Source: Candidatus Helarchaeota archaeon
GTDB lineage: Archaea > Asgardarchaeota > Lokiarchaeia > Helarchaeales > HEL-GB-A
Assembly: GCA_013375455.1 (NCBI GenBank)
Contig: JABXJT010000120.1
Span: 1-10,772, forward strand
Length of the DNA: 10,772 bases
Direction of reading: 5' to 3'
Shown here: piece after piece, positions 1 to 7,461 of the stretch
How the letters are laid out: each line of letters starts with the position of its first letter
Numbering within the stretch: position 1 is the first letter of the stretch
Notes under the pieces: model-generated
Database searches by the model: none
What the model was told of the DNA's origin: nothing
What the model saw: the letters and a program-made list of their open reading frames with translations, nothing else
Made by a program: the position numbers and the translations under genes

Positions 1-222
1 GCAAATTCATTAGGACTTGGCGTTTGTTGGAATGGATTTATAGCTAGGTTTATTAATCTAACACCATTAAGGAGAAAATTTGGCATTAAAAAGAATTGGA
101 ATATTCTCACTGCTTTATGCCTTGGTTACCCTAGATTCAAACAGAAAGGGGTGGTACCCCGGGAATACAGACCTGTGACATGGTTTCGAGAAGGAAAGGA
201 AGGTCCTGAAATACAAGAATAA
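1..222 (+). CDS. Nitroreductase-family protein, C-terminal fragment
   Basis: An open frame enters from the left edge and stops at TAA 220-222, giving 73 residues with no start in the window. The pattern SLGLGVCWNGFI, then a helix, then LCLGYPRFK, then VPREYRPVTWF matches the end of FMN-dependent nitroreductases. In that family a Gly-rich 'LGLG.CW.G' segment is followed by 'LGYP' and a basic/Pro tail ending in V.WF. Many archaeal members carry an N-terminal 2x[4Fe-4S] ferredoxin domain, but whether this one does lies outside the window. Such enzymes reduce nitro, quinone or flavin-type substrates with NAD(P)H or ferredoxin; the substrate cannot be read from this piece. The next gene begins 77 bp downstream on the same strand, so co-transcription is possible, although oligo-T tracts intervene. 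The family is fairly secure; the function is only general. Confidence 0.72.
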   Translation, partial: ANSLGLGVCWNGFIARFINLTPLRRKFGIKKNWNILTALCLGYPRFKQKGVVPREYRPVTWFREGKEGPEIQE

Positions 223-249
223 AACATTAAGATTCAATTTAATTAAATC

Positions 250-268
250 ATTTTTTTAATCATTTTTT
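250..268 (+). terminator. Oligo-T tracts, possible archaeal terminator
   Basis: A run of seven T (251-257) and a run of six T (263-268) follow the nitroreductase stop with no GC-rich hairpin. Archaeal RNA polymerase terminates at such U-tracts, so this may end the upstream transcript. The same AT-rich block may also hold the promoter of the ligase gene at 300; the two cannot be separated by eye. Confidence 0.35.
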
Positions 269-299
269 AAACTGAACTAACCAAAGTAGAGGAGATATT

Positions 300-1973
300 G
301 TGTCAGAGAGAAAGAGAAAATTTAGAATGAGAAGAAGTACTATACTTAGAGATGTTATAAAACATAAAGCAGAAGCCGTAGGAGATAAGAAGTTTCTAAC
401 GTTTATTAGAGACTTTGATAAAGGAAAGGATGAAACTTATACTTATAAAGACATGCATTTATTCTCAAATCGCTTAGGAAATGGCTTATTAAAATTAGGT
501 TTAAAGAAAGGAGATGGTATTGCACTAATGGAGATAAATTCTCCAGAATTTCTATTTACCGTTTTTGCTTCTTTTAAAATGGGGACGTATATTGTATTAG
601 TTAATACTGGTTTAAAGGGAGACGGCTTAAAATTTATTATAGAACATTCCGAGTCGAAAGCTATAATTATCAATCATACGTTCCTGCAAACGTTTCTGGA
701 AATTAGGGATCAATTAAAGGAATTAAAATATGTTATCGTTGACCTAAATGAAACTCCAGATGATTTTAATTTACCAGAAGGAACCATATCTCTTCAAGAA
801 GTAATGGAAGCACCAGATGATGATATTGAGGCTGAAATCAGCCTTGATGATCTGGCAATGTTGATGTATACTGCTGGCACAACTGGCCTTCCAAAAGGTG
901 TAATGTTTTGGCAAGGAAAAATGTTAGGAGGCAATAATATACAATCCCTTGCTGGATTAGTTCGTTTTTTAACTCGAGAAGACGATATTTTATTTACTTG
1001 CCTACCTCTATTCCACTCAAATGCTCTATTTCTCACTACTCTAACCGGTTATTTTGCCGAACTACCTGTAATTCTATCTAAAAGATTCAGTGCTAGCCGC
1101 CATTGGGCTATTTGCCGAAAATACAATGTTACTTGCTTTAATGCACTGGGAGCGATGATTCCAATTTTAATGAAACAACCAGAAAGTCCTCTAGATAAAC
1201 AACATAAAGTTACTCAAATCAACAGTGCAGCTTGCCCTAAAGAAGTATGGGAAGCATTTGAAAAACGATTTAATGTCCCTTTGAACGAAGCTTATGGAGC
1301 AACGGATGGAGGTGGATTTATGCTAATAAATCTTGGAGCTGATAAACAACCAGTAGGGTCAATGGGAAGACCAGTACCAGGAACTAAGGCATCCATTTTG
1401 GATGATAATGGAAATCACTTAGGTCCCAATGAAGTTGGTGAGCTTGTTTTTGAATGGCGAGATAGTGAAGCAAAACGAAGAGAAGTTAATTATTTTAAAA
1501 ATGTAGAGGCTTCAAAAAAATTAATTATACAAGATAAGGATGGGAAAAATTGGTTCAGTACAGGAGACTTAGCATACAGAGACAAAAATGACTGGTATTA
1601 TTATGTAGATAGAAAGAAAGATGTTATTAGAAGACGAGGTGAAAATATAGCAGCATTCAGTATTGAGAAGATCATTAATCTACATGATAAAATTTTAGAA
1701 TCTGCAGCTTTTGGAGTTAAATCTGAATTAGGGGAAGATGAAGTGATGGTTGCCGTGGTTTTAAAGCCAGGTGAAACTATGACGCCAGAGGAACTTTTAG
1801 ACTTTTGTCAGGGTAAAATGGCATATTTCATGGTTCCTCGATATCTTGATTTCGTGTCTAAACTTCCAAAAAATCCAGTACATAGAGTCCAAAAACAGGA
1901 GCTAAAAAAGCAAGGAATTACCAAAACTACATATGATAGGGAGCAAGCGGGTTATAAATTGAAACGAAACTAA
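300..1973 (+). CDS. AMP-forming acyl-CoA ligase, CaiC-like
   Basis: This is a member of the ANL superfamily, which activates a carboxylic acid as acyl-AMP and transfers it to CoA in the cytoplasm. It starts at GTG 300, 5 nt after GAGGAG (289-294). It has 557 residues and ends in tandem TAA-TAG. Visible core motifs are the A3 phosphate loop YTAGTTGLPKG (190-200), LPLFHS (235-240), A5 YGATDGGG (332-339), A7 TGD (421-423) and A8 DRKKDVIRRRGENI (437-450). The RRRGENI hinge, MAYFMVPRYLDF near 507-518 and the TYDREQAGYKLKR tail resemble the carnitine/crotonobetaine-CoA ligase (CaiC)-like branch. The exact acid is unknown. Two departures from the usual ANL consensus are visible: A5 has Asp where Glu is normal, and the A10 catalytic Lys position appears to be Arg529, with Lys532 close by. 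The gene converges on carB with 28 bp between stops. Confidence 0.9.
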   Translation: MSERKRKFRMRRSTILRDVIKHKAEAVGDKKFLTFIRDFDKGKDETYTYKDMHLFSNRLGNGLLKLGLKKGDGIALMEINSPEFLFTVFASFKMGTYIVLVNTGLKGDGLKFIIEHSESKAIIINHTFLQTFLEIRDQLKELKYVIVDLNETPDDFNLPEGTISLQEVMEAPDDDIEAEISLDDLAMLMYTAGTTGLPKGVMFWQGKMLGGNNIQSLAGLVRFLTREDDILFTCLPLFHSNALFLTTLTGYFAELPVILSKRFSASRHWAICRKYNVTCFNALGAMIPILMKQPESPLDKQHKVTQINSAACPKEVWEAFEKRFNVPLNEAYGATDGGGFMLINLGADKQPVGSMGRPVPGTKASILDDNGNHLGPNEVGELVFEWRDSEAKRREVNYFKNVEASKKLIIQDKDGKNWFSTGDLAYRDKNDWYYYVDRKKDVIRRRGENIAAFSIEKIINLHDKILESAAFGVKSELGEDEVMVAVVLKPGETMTPEELLDFCQGKMAYFMVPRYLDFVSKLPKNPVHRVQKQELKKQGITKTTYDREQAGYKLKRN

Positions 1974-2001
1974 TAGTATTATCCTTTGGGTTTATTTGCT
2001 G

Positions 2002-5000
2002 TTAAATTCCATATCTAAAGGGTAATTTATGAAGGTATTCGTGAAGCCCAGTATATGTAAATTCGCGTCTTTGTGATTTTTCAAGAGCAATGACTAAAGC
2101 ATTCGCAAATTCCAAGTTGGTTATGACGGGAACATTAAATTCGACGGCTCTCCGGCGGATTTCATATTCATCCTCGAGGATATCGACCATTTTTTCTAGA
2201 GTCTGTGATGTGGGAATATTTATGACCAGATCGATTTTTTGTTCAATAAGATAATCAAGAATGTTTGGTTTTCGTGAAGGTTCTTTGATTTTATGAAGGA
2301 TAGTGGCAGGAATATTGTTTTTTGTGAAAATTTCTGCGGTATGGGCAGTTGCGAAGATTTTATATCCCAGTTTGTCTAGTTTGAAGGCAAGAGGAACAAC
2401 AGTTTCTTTGAGTTTACCTCCAACTGTAATTAAAACATTACCACCATTCAGAGGAACGTCAAATTCGGCCGCGAGAAGCCCTTTTAAAAGTGCTTCATAA
2501 AAATCTTCACCTATACATGCTACTTCCCCAGTGCTAACCATTTCCACGCCGAGAATGGGGTCTGCACCTGTGAGGCGCATAAAGGAGAATTGGGGTATTT
2601 TTACGGCGCAATAGGTGATATCAGAAGTTTTAAGTATGCCTATCTCGCGTAAACTCTTCCCAAGCATGACTGAAGCCGCGACTTCTATCAAATTTACGCC
2701 TTTGGTTTTAGTTACGTAAGGCATGGACCGACTAGAGCGTAAATTACACTCTATGACCGACACTTTGTTATCTTTTACAATATATTGTACATTGAAAGGC
2801 CCCTTTATTTGTAAAGCTCGTGCGATTTCTCGTGTATATAATTCAATATTTTTGATAACCACAGAGTCTAGGGCGATCGGGGGAATAGACATTGATGCGT
2901 CACCCGAATGAATTCCTGCATTCTCAACATGCTCTATTACAGCGCCGATAAGAACATCATCGCCGTCAGATATCCCATCCACTTCAACTTCCCTGGCATT
3001 TTCAATATATTTTGAGATTACAACAGGAAATTCTTTTGAAATAGCCGTAGCAAACTGTAGGTACTCTTCTAATTGTAGATCAGAATAGGCAACCCGCATT
3101 GCTTGCCCACTCAAAACGTAACTTGGGCGGATTAGCACGGGGTATCCTACCGAGTTTGAGAAGTTTTTGGCGTCTTCAAGGGTACTAAGAGCATTCCATT
3201 GTGGTTGGCTAATGTTCAACTGATCTAAAATACTACTGAACTTGGAACGATCCTCAGCCTTATCTATATTCCTTCCCAAAGTCCCAATAATGTTGACATG
3301 ACGCGTTTTGTAATATTCACCTGCCATCATTAATTTTGGGGCTAAATTATTTGGTATTTGACCTCCCACAGAAACCACAATTCCATAGGGGCTTTCTTTT
3401 TCATAGATATCTAATACCCGTTCAAGCGTCATTTCTTCAAAGTACAGTTTATCTGAAATATCATAATCAGTAGAAACGGTTTCGGGATTGTAGTTATACA
3501 TAATAACTTCATCAATGCCTAGTTTCTTCAAAGCCCAAACTAAATTGACGGACCCCCAGTCAAATTCAACACTACTTCCAATGCGGTAAACGCCAGATCC
3601 TAGAACTATTATCTTCTTATCAACTTGTTTGAAATCAATGTCATCGGTGTTACCACAGTAGGTTGTATATAAATAATTTCGTTCAGCGGGATATTCCGCC
3701 GCCATAGTATCGATTTGTTTTACGCAAGGGACAATTTGATTTTTTTGCCGTATTCTCCGAATGCTAAAATCGTCCATTTTAAGACATTTGGCGATTTGCT
3801 CATCAGAAAATCCATAGATCTTGGCATATCGAATTAACTTAGTCAATTTTTTGTCATCAGATAACATATCAAAGGCTTTTAATTGCCTCTCGATGTCTAT
3901 TACATGCTTAAATTTATAAAGAAACCATTTATCAATCCCTGATAACTGGTAAGCTTCATCAATTGATAAGCCATTTTTCAAGGCTTTCACTAATTTAAAC
4001 AGGCGTTCATCTGTCGGCTCTCTTATTGCTTTTCTAAGGCTATCTAATGATTCCTCAATATCTTCATCAGGATTCCCGACTAAGCCAACCTTACCTATTT
4101 CAAGCATGCGAATAGCTTTTTGGATAGTCTCTTCAAGATTCCGCCCTATCGCCATGACCTCTCCAACGCTCTTCATCTGTGTGCCGATCCGACGACTCAC
4201 TTCGCCTCGGAACTTAACCGTATCAAAACGCGGAAATTTCACACATAGGTAGTCGAGAGTAGGTTCGAAACAAGCAGTGGTTGTTCCCGTAATCGTGTTA
4301 GAAATTTCAGGGAGCGTATAGCCTATAGCAAGTTTCGCTGCGATATAGGCTAACGGGTATCCTGTTGCTTTCGAAGCCAAGGCACTGGATCGCGAGAGGC
4401 GCGCATTGATCTCGATCGCGCGGAAGTCTTCAGATAGGGCGTGTAGCGCGTATTGGATATTGCATTCACCTACGATCCCAAGTTGGCGAATCACACGGAC
4501 AGAAGCATCGCATAATCGCGCATTTTCTGAGGCTGTTAAGGTTTGAACTGGCGCCGCTACTATGGAATCGCCCGTATGTATTCCCATTGGGTCTATATTT
4601 TCCATTGTGCAAGCGATCAGGCAACTATTATCTCGGTCACGAACGACTTCGTATTCGATTTCCTTCCAATTTGGAACATCTAAATATTCTTCAACTAAGA
4701 CTTGGTGTATCATACTCTGGGTTAATCCCACATTAACGATTTTTGCGAAGTCTTCTTTATTCCGACCGACCCCAGAACCCTTGCCCCCGAGCGTGAAGGC
4801 GGGACGGATAATTACGGGAAAACCAATTTCCCGTACAATATCATACGCCTCTTCAAGGTTGTTTGCCACCTTACTAGCCGGGATTTTGACGTTTGCCCGC
4901 ATCATGGCCTGGCGGAAACGCTCCCTATCTTCAGTATCCTGAATCGCCTTTACAGGAGTTCCCAGAACTTGAATATCATATTTCTCAAGAACGCCCTGTT

Positions 5001-5310
5001 CCGATAATTGAGTACCACAGTTTAAGCCAGTTTGTCCTCCAAATGATAGTAAAATGGAGTCTGGGCGCTCTTTTTGAATAACTTTTTCAATAAAACTTGG
5101 AATAAGAGGTAATAGATATACCTTCCCTGAAAGTTTCGGGTCGGTTTGAATTGTTGCGATGTTGGGATTGATTAAGACAGTTTCAATTCCTTCTTCGCGC
5201 ATTGCCTTAATACATTGGCTCCCGGAATAATCAAACTCGCCTGCTTGGCCGATTCTAATAGCCCCAGATCCCAAAATTAATACTTTTTTTATCCATTCAT
5301 ATCGTCCCAT
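2002..5310 (-). CDS. carB: Carbamoyl-phosphate synthase large subunit
   Basis: CarB makes carbamoyl phosphate from bicarbonate, ammonia and two ATP for pyrimidine and arginine synthesis. The protein has 1102 residues against 1073 in E. coli and shows the full duplicated architecture. The first ATP-grasp half is about 1-400 (LILGSGAIRIGQAGEFDYSG at 11-30), followed by an oligomerisation region of about 400-560. The second ATP-grasp half is about 565-945 (VLGSGVYRIGSSVEFDW at 569-585). A methylglyoxal-synthase-like allosteric domain fills about 955-1090. Metal/ATP ligands align with E. coli: Gln286/Glu300/Asn302 in site 1 and Gln842/Glu854/Asn856 in site 2. In the allosteric domain Lys968, Thr988, Thr991, Lys1007 and Asn1031 match E. 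coli UMP/IMP-pocket residues, so nucleotide control is plausible. Segments such as VKQIDTMAAEYPA and LTGADPILGVEM look like eukaryotic CAD. The ATG at 5310 follows GAGGTGA, which contains the carA stop. Confidence 0.98.
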   Translation of the reverse strand: MGRYEWIKKVLILGSGAIRIGQAGEFDYSGSQCIKAMREEGIETVLINPNIATIQTDPKLSGKVYLLPLIPSFIEKVIQKERPDSILLSFGGQTGLNCGTQLSEQGVLEKYDIQVLGTPVKAIQDTEDRERFRQAMMRANVKIPASKVANNLEEAYDIVREIGFPVIIRPAFTLGGKGSGVGRNKEDFAKIVNVGLTQSMIHQVLVEEYLDVPNWKEIEYEVVRDRDNSCLIACTMENIDPMGIHTGDSIVAAPVQTLTASENARLCDASVRVIRQLGIVGECNIQYALHALSEDFRAIEINARLSRSSALASKATGYPLAYIAAKLAIGYTLPEISNTITGTTTACFEPTLDYLCVKFPRFDTVKFRGEVSRRIGTQMKSVGEVMAIGRNLEETIQKAIRMLEIGKVGLVGNPDEDIEESLDSLRKAIREPTDERLFKLVKALKNGLSIDEAYQLSGIDKWFLYKFKHVIDIERQLKAFDMLSDDKKLTKLIRYAKIYGFSDEQIAKCLKMDDFSIRRIRQKNQIVPCVKQIDTMAAEYPAERNYLYTTYCGNTDDIDFKQVDKKIIVLGSGVYRIGSSVEFDWGSVNLVWALKKLGIDEVIMYNYNPETVSTDYDISDKLYFEEMTLERVLDIYEKESPYGIVVSVGGQIPNNLAPKLMMAGEYYKTRHVNIIGTLGRNIDKAEDRSKFSSILDQLNISQPQWNALSTLEDAKNFSNSVGYPVLIRPSYVLSGQAMRVAYSDLQLEEYLQFATAISKEFPVVISKYIENAREVEVDGISDGDDVLIGAVIEHVENAGIHSGDASMSIPPIALDSVVIKNIELYTREIARALQIKGPFNVQYIVKDNKVSVIECNLRSSRSMPYVTKTKGVNLIEVAASVMLGKSLREIGILKTSDITYCAVKIPQFSFMRLTGADPILGVEMVSTGEVACIGEDFYEALLKGLLAAEFDVPLNGGNVLITVGGKLKETVVPLAFKLDKLGYKIFATAHTAEIFTKNNIPATILHKIKEPSRKPNILDYLIEQKIDLVINIPTSQTLEKMVDILEDEYEIRRRAVEFNVPVITNLEFANALVIALEKSQRREFTYTGLHEYLHKLPFRYGI

Positions 5311-5316
5311 TTTAAT

Positions 5317-5323
5317 TCACCTC
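5317..5323 (-). promoter_or_regulatory. carB ribosome binding site overlapping the carA stop
   Basis: Read on the minus strand this is GAGGTGA. The last three bases are the carA TGA stop, and the motif lies 6 nt before the carB ATG. A ribosome finishing carA therefore sits on the carB SD site, a layout expected to couple translation of the two subunits. Confidence 0.75.
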
Positions 5324-6534
5324 AGTAACTCCACAAATTGATCATAAACAAATTTTGCATCAATAGGAGCCGGTTGAAGTTCTGGATAGAATTCGACGGA
5401 GACAGCTCTTGCTTTTTTATGTTTAACGCCTTCGACCGTATTATCATTTACATTTTTGAACCACAATTGTAAATCTGTTTTGTCTAATGAATCCTTATCA
5501 ATCGCGAAACCATGATTTTGGATAGTCGCGTAACAGTGCTTGGTTTCTAAATCCATAGAAGTTTGATTTGGACTTCGATGGCCACATTTCATGCGATAAA
5601 GTTCCGCACCCATAGCTAGAGAAAAGATTTGATTCCCCAGACAGATTCCCAATAAAGGTATGTCTTTCTCGACTATAGCCTGGATCGTTGCAATTGTCGG
5701 TTTTAAGTCTGCATGTTTTGGATTTCCAGGACCATTAGAAATGACCACTCCATTAGGATTATACTCCAAAATCTGATCTATGGAAAAATTATATGGGACA
5801 CGAACGACCGTTACATCTCTATTTAGAAGGCTTCTAATGATATTCATCTTAGTACCCAAATCAATTAAAACTGTTTTCGGAGCACCATTCTTTTCTTCGT
5901 AAACTATGGGTTCTTTAACGGAAATGTCTTTGATAAAGTTTTTTTCATTTGGATTTGGGATCTTTGAAGCTTCTTTCTGTAGTTGATCAATATCAGGCTC
6001 TTGATTATAATCGAAAACTTGTAGAATTCCGGTGCTTTCACCATCGTCTCGAAACTTTTTCATTAATTCCCGGGTATCGATGCCCTCTATCCCTGGAATT
6101 CCCTCTTTCTTTAGTGCCTCGTCTAGGGGCATTTTCATTTTCCAGTGGGAGGGTTGCTTGCAAAGTTCAAATACGATTAATCCCGTATTTTTAAATAATC
6201 GGGGATTCGGATGGGTTTCATACGGCGTGGTTTGCTGGTTTGGAGCGTAATGATCATAATCAGATTCAAAAAATTGAGGAATATTCCATTCATCCCGTGA
6301 ATTAGGGTCCGCAACGCCAATGTTACCAATCAGGGGATATGTCATTAGGAGAATTTGCCCATAATATGTGGGATCAGTCAGTATTCCAGGATATCCCACC
6401 ATAGTGCTATTGAATACGACCTCAGCTTCGACTTTTTTTGCTGCACCGAAACCTTTACCTTCAAAATACGTCCCATCACTTAACACTAAAATTGCTAATT
6501 GTTCTTCTTCCATAAATATCCAATCCTTTTGCAT
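5317..6534 (-). CDS. carA: Carbamoyl-phosphate synthase small subunit
   Basis: CarA is the glutaminase partner of CarB, normally releasing ammonia from glutamine. The 405 residues comprise an N-terminal CPSase small-chain domain (about 13-200; FNSTMVGYPGILTDPTYYGQ at 41-60, GIPGIEGIDTREL at 145-157) and a class I glutamine amidotransferase domain (about 220-405). The nucleophile Cys298 (GICLGNQ), Gln302 and the glutamine-contacting NHGF (340-343) are present. The usual 'V-Q-[FY]-H-P-E' triad motif reads VEFYPE, so the catalytic His is Tyr383 while Glu385 remains. An extra loop of about 20 residues near 92-114 is absent from E. coli CarA as I recall it. The PSHW and GIPGIEGIDTREL segments are CAD-like. 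The ATG at 6534 overlaps the stop of a 19-codon frame (TAATG). An alternative ATG at 6513, preceded by AGGAT, would trim seven residues. Confidence 0.95.
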   Translation of the reverse strand: MQKDWIFMEEEQLAILVLSDGTYFEGKGFGAAKKVEAEVVFNSTMVGYPGILTDPTYYGQILLMTYPLIGNIGVADPNSRDEWNIPQFFESDYDHYAPNQQTTPYETHPNPRLFKNTGLIVFELCKQPSHWKMKMPLDEALKKEGIPGIEGIDTRELMKKFRDDGESTGILQVFDYNQEPDIDQLQKEASKIPNPNEKNFIKDISVKEPIVYEEKNGAPKTVLIDLGTKMNIIRSLLNRDVTVVRVPYNFSIDQILEYNPNGVVISNGPGNPKHADLKPTIATIQAIVEKDIPLLGICLGNQIFSLAMGAELYRMKCGHRSPNQTSMDLETKHCYATIQNHGFAIDKDSLDKTDLQLWFKNVNDNTVEGVKHKKARAVSVEFYPELQPAPIDAKFVYDQFVELLR

Positions 6535-6630
6535 TAAATTGATATAGCTCGAAATAATTGCGTAATACAGCCACTTTTAGGCATTAAAACCATTAATTAA
6601 TTTTAACCAAATTCACATCTTTTCTCCTCT
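6534..6630 (-). promoter_or_regulatory. carA leader with two coupled mini-ORFs
   Basis: On the minus strand a strong SD (AGAGGAG, 6624-6630) is followed 7 nt later by GTG at 6616, which opens MNLVKIN and stops at TAA 6595-6593. The last A of that stop begins ATG 6593, which opens MVLMPKSGCITQLFRAISI and stops at TAA 6536-6534. The last A of that stop begins the carA ATG at 6534. Both junctions are TAATG. The same SD also precedes an ATG-TGA start-stop pair (6618-6613). This is the best SD upstream of carA, whereas carA has no good SD of its own. The arrangement is read directly; a role in translational coupling or regulation is inference, and AT-rich DNA makes chance TAATG overlaps common. 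Confidence 0.4.
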
Positions 6631-6839
6631 AATTAATCATAAGTATTATGTTTCAATTGAAACGAAATTCGCGGCTTCTGTAATAGTACCCACAGAATAT
6701 TTCACAATGCCATTCTGAGATTTGAAGTTTTTAGAATTCCGCTTTTTAGATGAAAAATGTAGTTTAAGTTATTTTTGAAACAAAAACACTTTTTAGTTGG
6801 TTCGGACTAATACTCTCAGAACTTTTTTGAGGTATATTT
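6535..6839. other. Divergent carA / SCP2 intergenic region
   Basis: This 305-bp gap separates two divergently transcribed genes. Besides the carA leader (6534-6630) and the palindromes (6638-6663), the right half (6664-6839) is AT-rich with several T-rich blocks (such as 6741-6748 and 6764-6778) that could serve as TATA elements for the rightward gene; none stands out. A TGAGGT SD at 6828-6833 lies 6 nt before the ATG at 6840. I found no tRNA or other structured RNA here, and no convincing additional gene. Confidence 0.5.
6638..6663. promoter_or_regulatory. Adjacent inverted repeats, candidate operator
   Basis: GTTTCAATTGAAAC (6650-6663) is a perfect 14-bp palindrome. It abuts CATAA-GTA-TTATG (6638-6650), an inverted repeat with 5-bp arms. 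The pair lies 8 bp upstream of the carA leader SD, where the carA core promoter would be expected. Read leftward, GAAAC followed by ATAATACTTAT resembles a BRE plus TATA box. An operator or promoter role is inferred from position and symmetry only. Confidence 0.35.
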
Positions 6840-7415
6840 ATGGATGAATTAAGAGAAATGGTAAAAAGTATTGGAGACGCAGACGCCGCTAAACTTAAAG
6901 ACCTTATTCCGAAAATCATGAACAAAATTAAAGAAGTGGGTTTCGTAAAAGTCGTGAGAGATGAAGAACTTAAGACCTTCATGCCAAAGATGCGAGAAAA
7001 GATGGCTGAAATCGATGTCGAAGAACTCATACCCCTAGCTAACGTCGTAATGCCAACATTTTTCGAAGGGATGACTGAACTATTCGCAGCTTCTGAAGAA
7101 GCACAGGAAGAATTGGAAGACATGGATGACATGAAGATGCAAATGAGCTCGCCAGATCTCGATGTCTACATGTTCATAACAGTCGAGGATGGCAAATTAA
7201 CAGCAGGATCTGGAAAACTGGATGACCCTGATGTAAGCATAATCATTAACAAGGAAACCTTTTTAAAACAGATGCAAGGCGAATCCGACATGGTGAGTTC
7301 CTACATGTCTGGTGACATCAAAATCGAAGGCGAAATGGCAAAAGTAATGGCGCTCAGGCCTCTCTTTGAAGTATTGTCTGACGAATATGACCTAGAAATG
7401 GGATTTGGTGGTTAA
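6840..7415 (+). CDS. SCP2-like sterol/lipid carrier domain protein
   Basis: The protein has 191 residues with an ATG at 6840 and TGAGGT just upstream. The C-terminal part (about 105-185) has the SCP2 fold signature: a strand VYMFITVEDGKL, then a DDPDVSIIINKETF strand-helix, then SYMSGDIKIEGEMAKVMAL, matching the family's 'GK/D.KIEGD...A..L' region. SCP2 domains bind sterols, fatty acids or acyl-CoAs in a hydrophobic tunnel. The N-terminal 100 residues are acidic and predicted helical, and I do not recognise them. The protein is unusually rich in Met (19 of 191) and has no Cys. No signal peptide or membrane helix is seen, so it is cytosolic. Its codons end in C (GTC, ATC, GAC) more than those of its neighbours, which may point to high expression. 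The acyl-CoA ligase upstream hints at lipid or acyl-CoA handling, but the ligand is unknown. Confidence 0.8.
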   Translation: MDELREMVKSIGDADAAKLKDLIPKIMNKIKEVGFVKVVRDEELKTFMPKMREKMAEIDVEELIPLANVVMPTFFEGMTELFAASEEAQEELEDMDDMKMQMSSPDLDVYMFITVEDGKLTAGSGKLDDPDVSIIINKETFLKQMQGESDMVSSYMSGDIKIEGEMAKVMALRPLFEVLSDEYDLEMGFGG

Positions 7416-7452
7416 TTTTTAACCATCGAATTCTATTTTCATACCCTTTTTA
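7416..7452 (+). terminator. T-rich segment after the SCP2 gene
   Basis: Two five-T runs (7416-7420 and 7447-7451) lie in the 46-bp gap between the SCP2 stop and the convergent stop at 7462. This fits a U-tract archaeal terminator without a hairpin. The call rests on composition and position only. Confidence 0.3.
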
Positions 7453-7461
7453 TTTTGATAA

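Noticed and set aside
4562..4942. A 126-codon plus-strand open frame opposite carB.
   Set aside because: It is the antisense shadow of the well-conserved first ATP-grasp half of CarB and resembles no protein.
6648..6683. An 11-codon plus-strand frame starting at ATG 6648 in the carA/SCP2 gap.
   Set aside because: There is no SD before it, it is very short, and it runs across the palindrome; chance is the simplest explanation.
6764..7132. A 122-codon minus-strand open frame across the start of the SCP2 gene.
   Set aside because: Its Ser/Ile-rich composition is the complement of the acidic, Met-rich SCP2 protein; it is a shadow.
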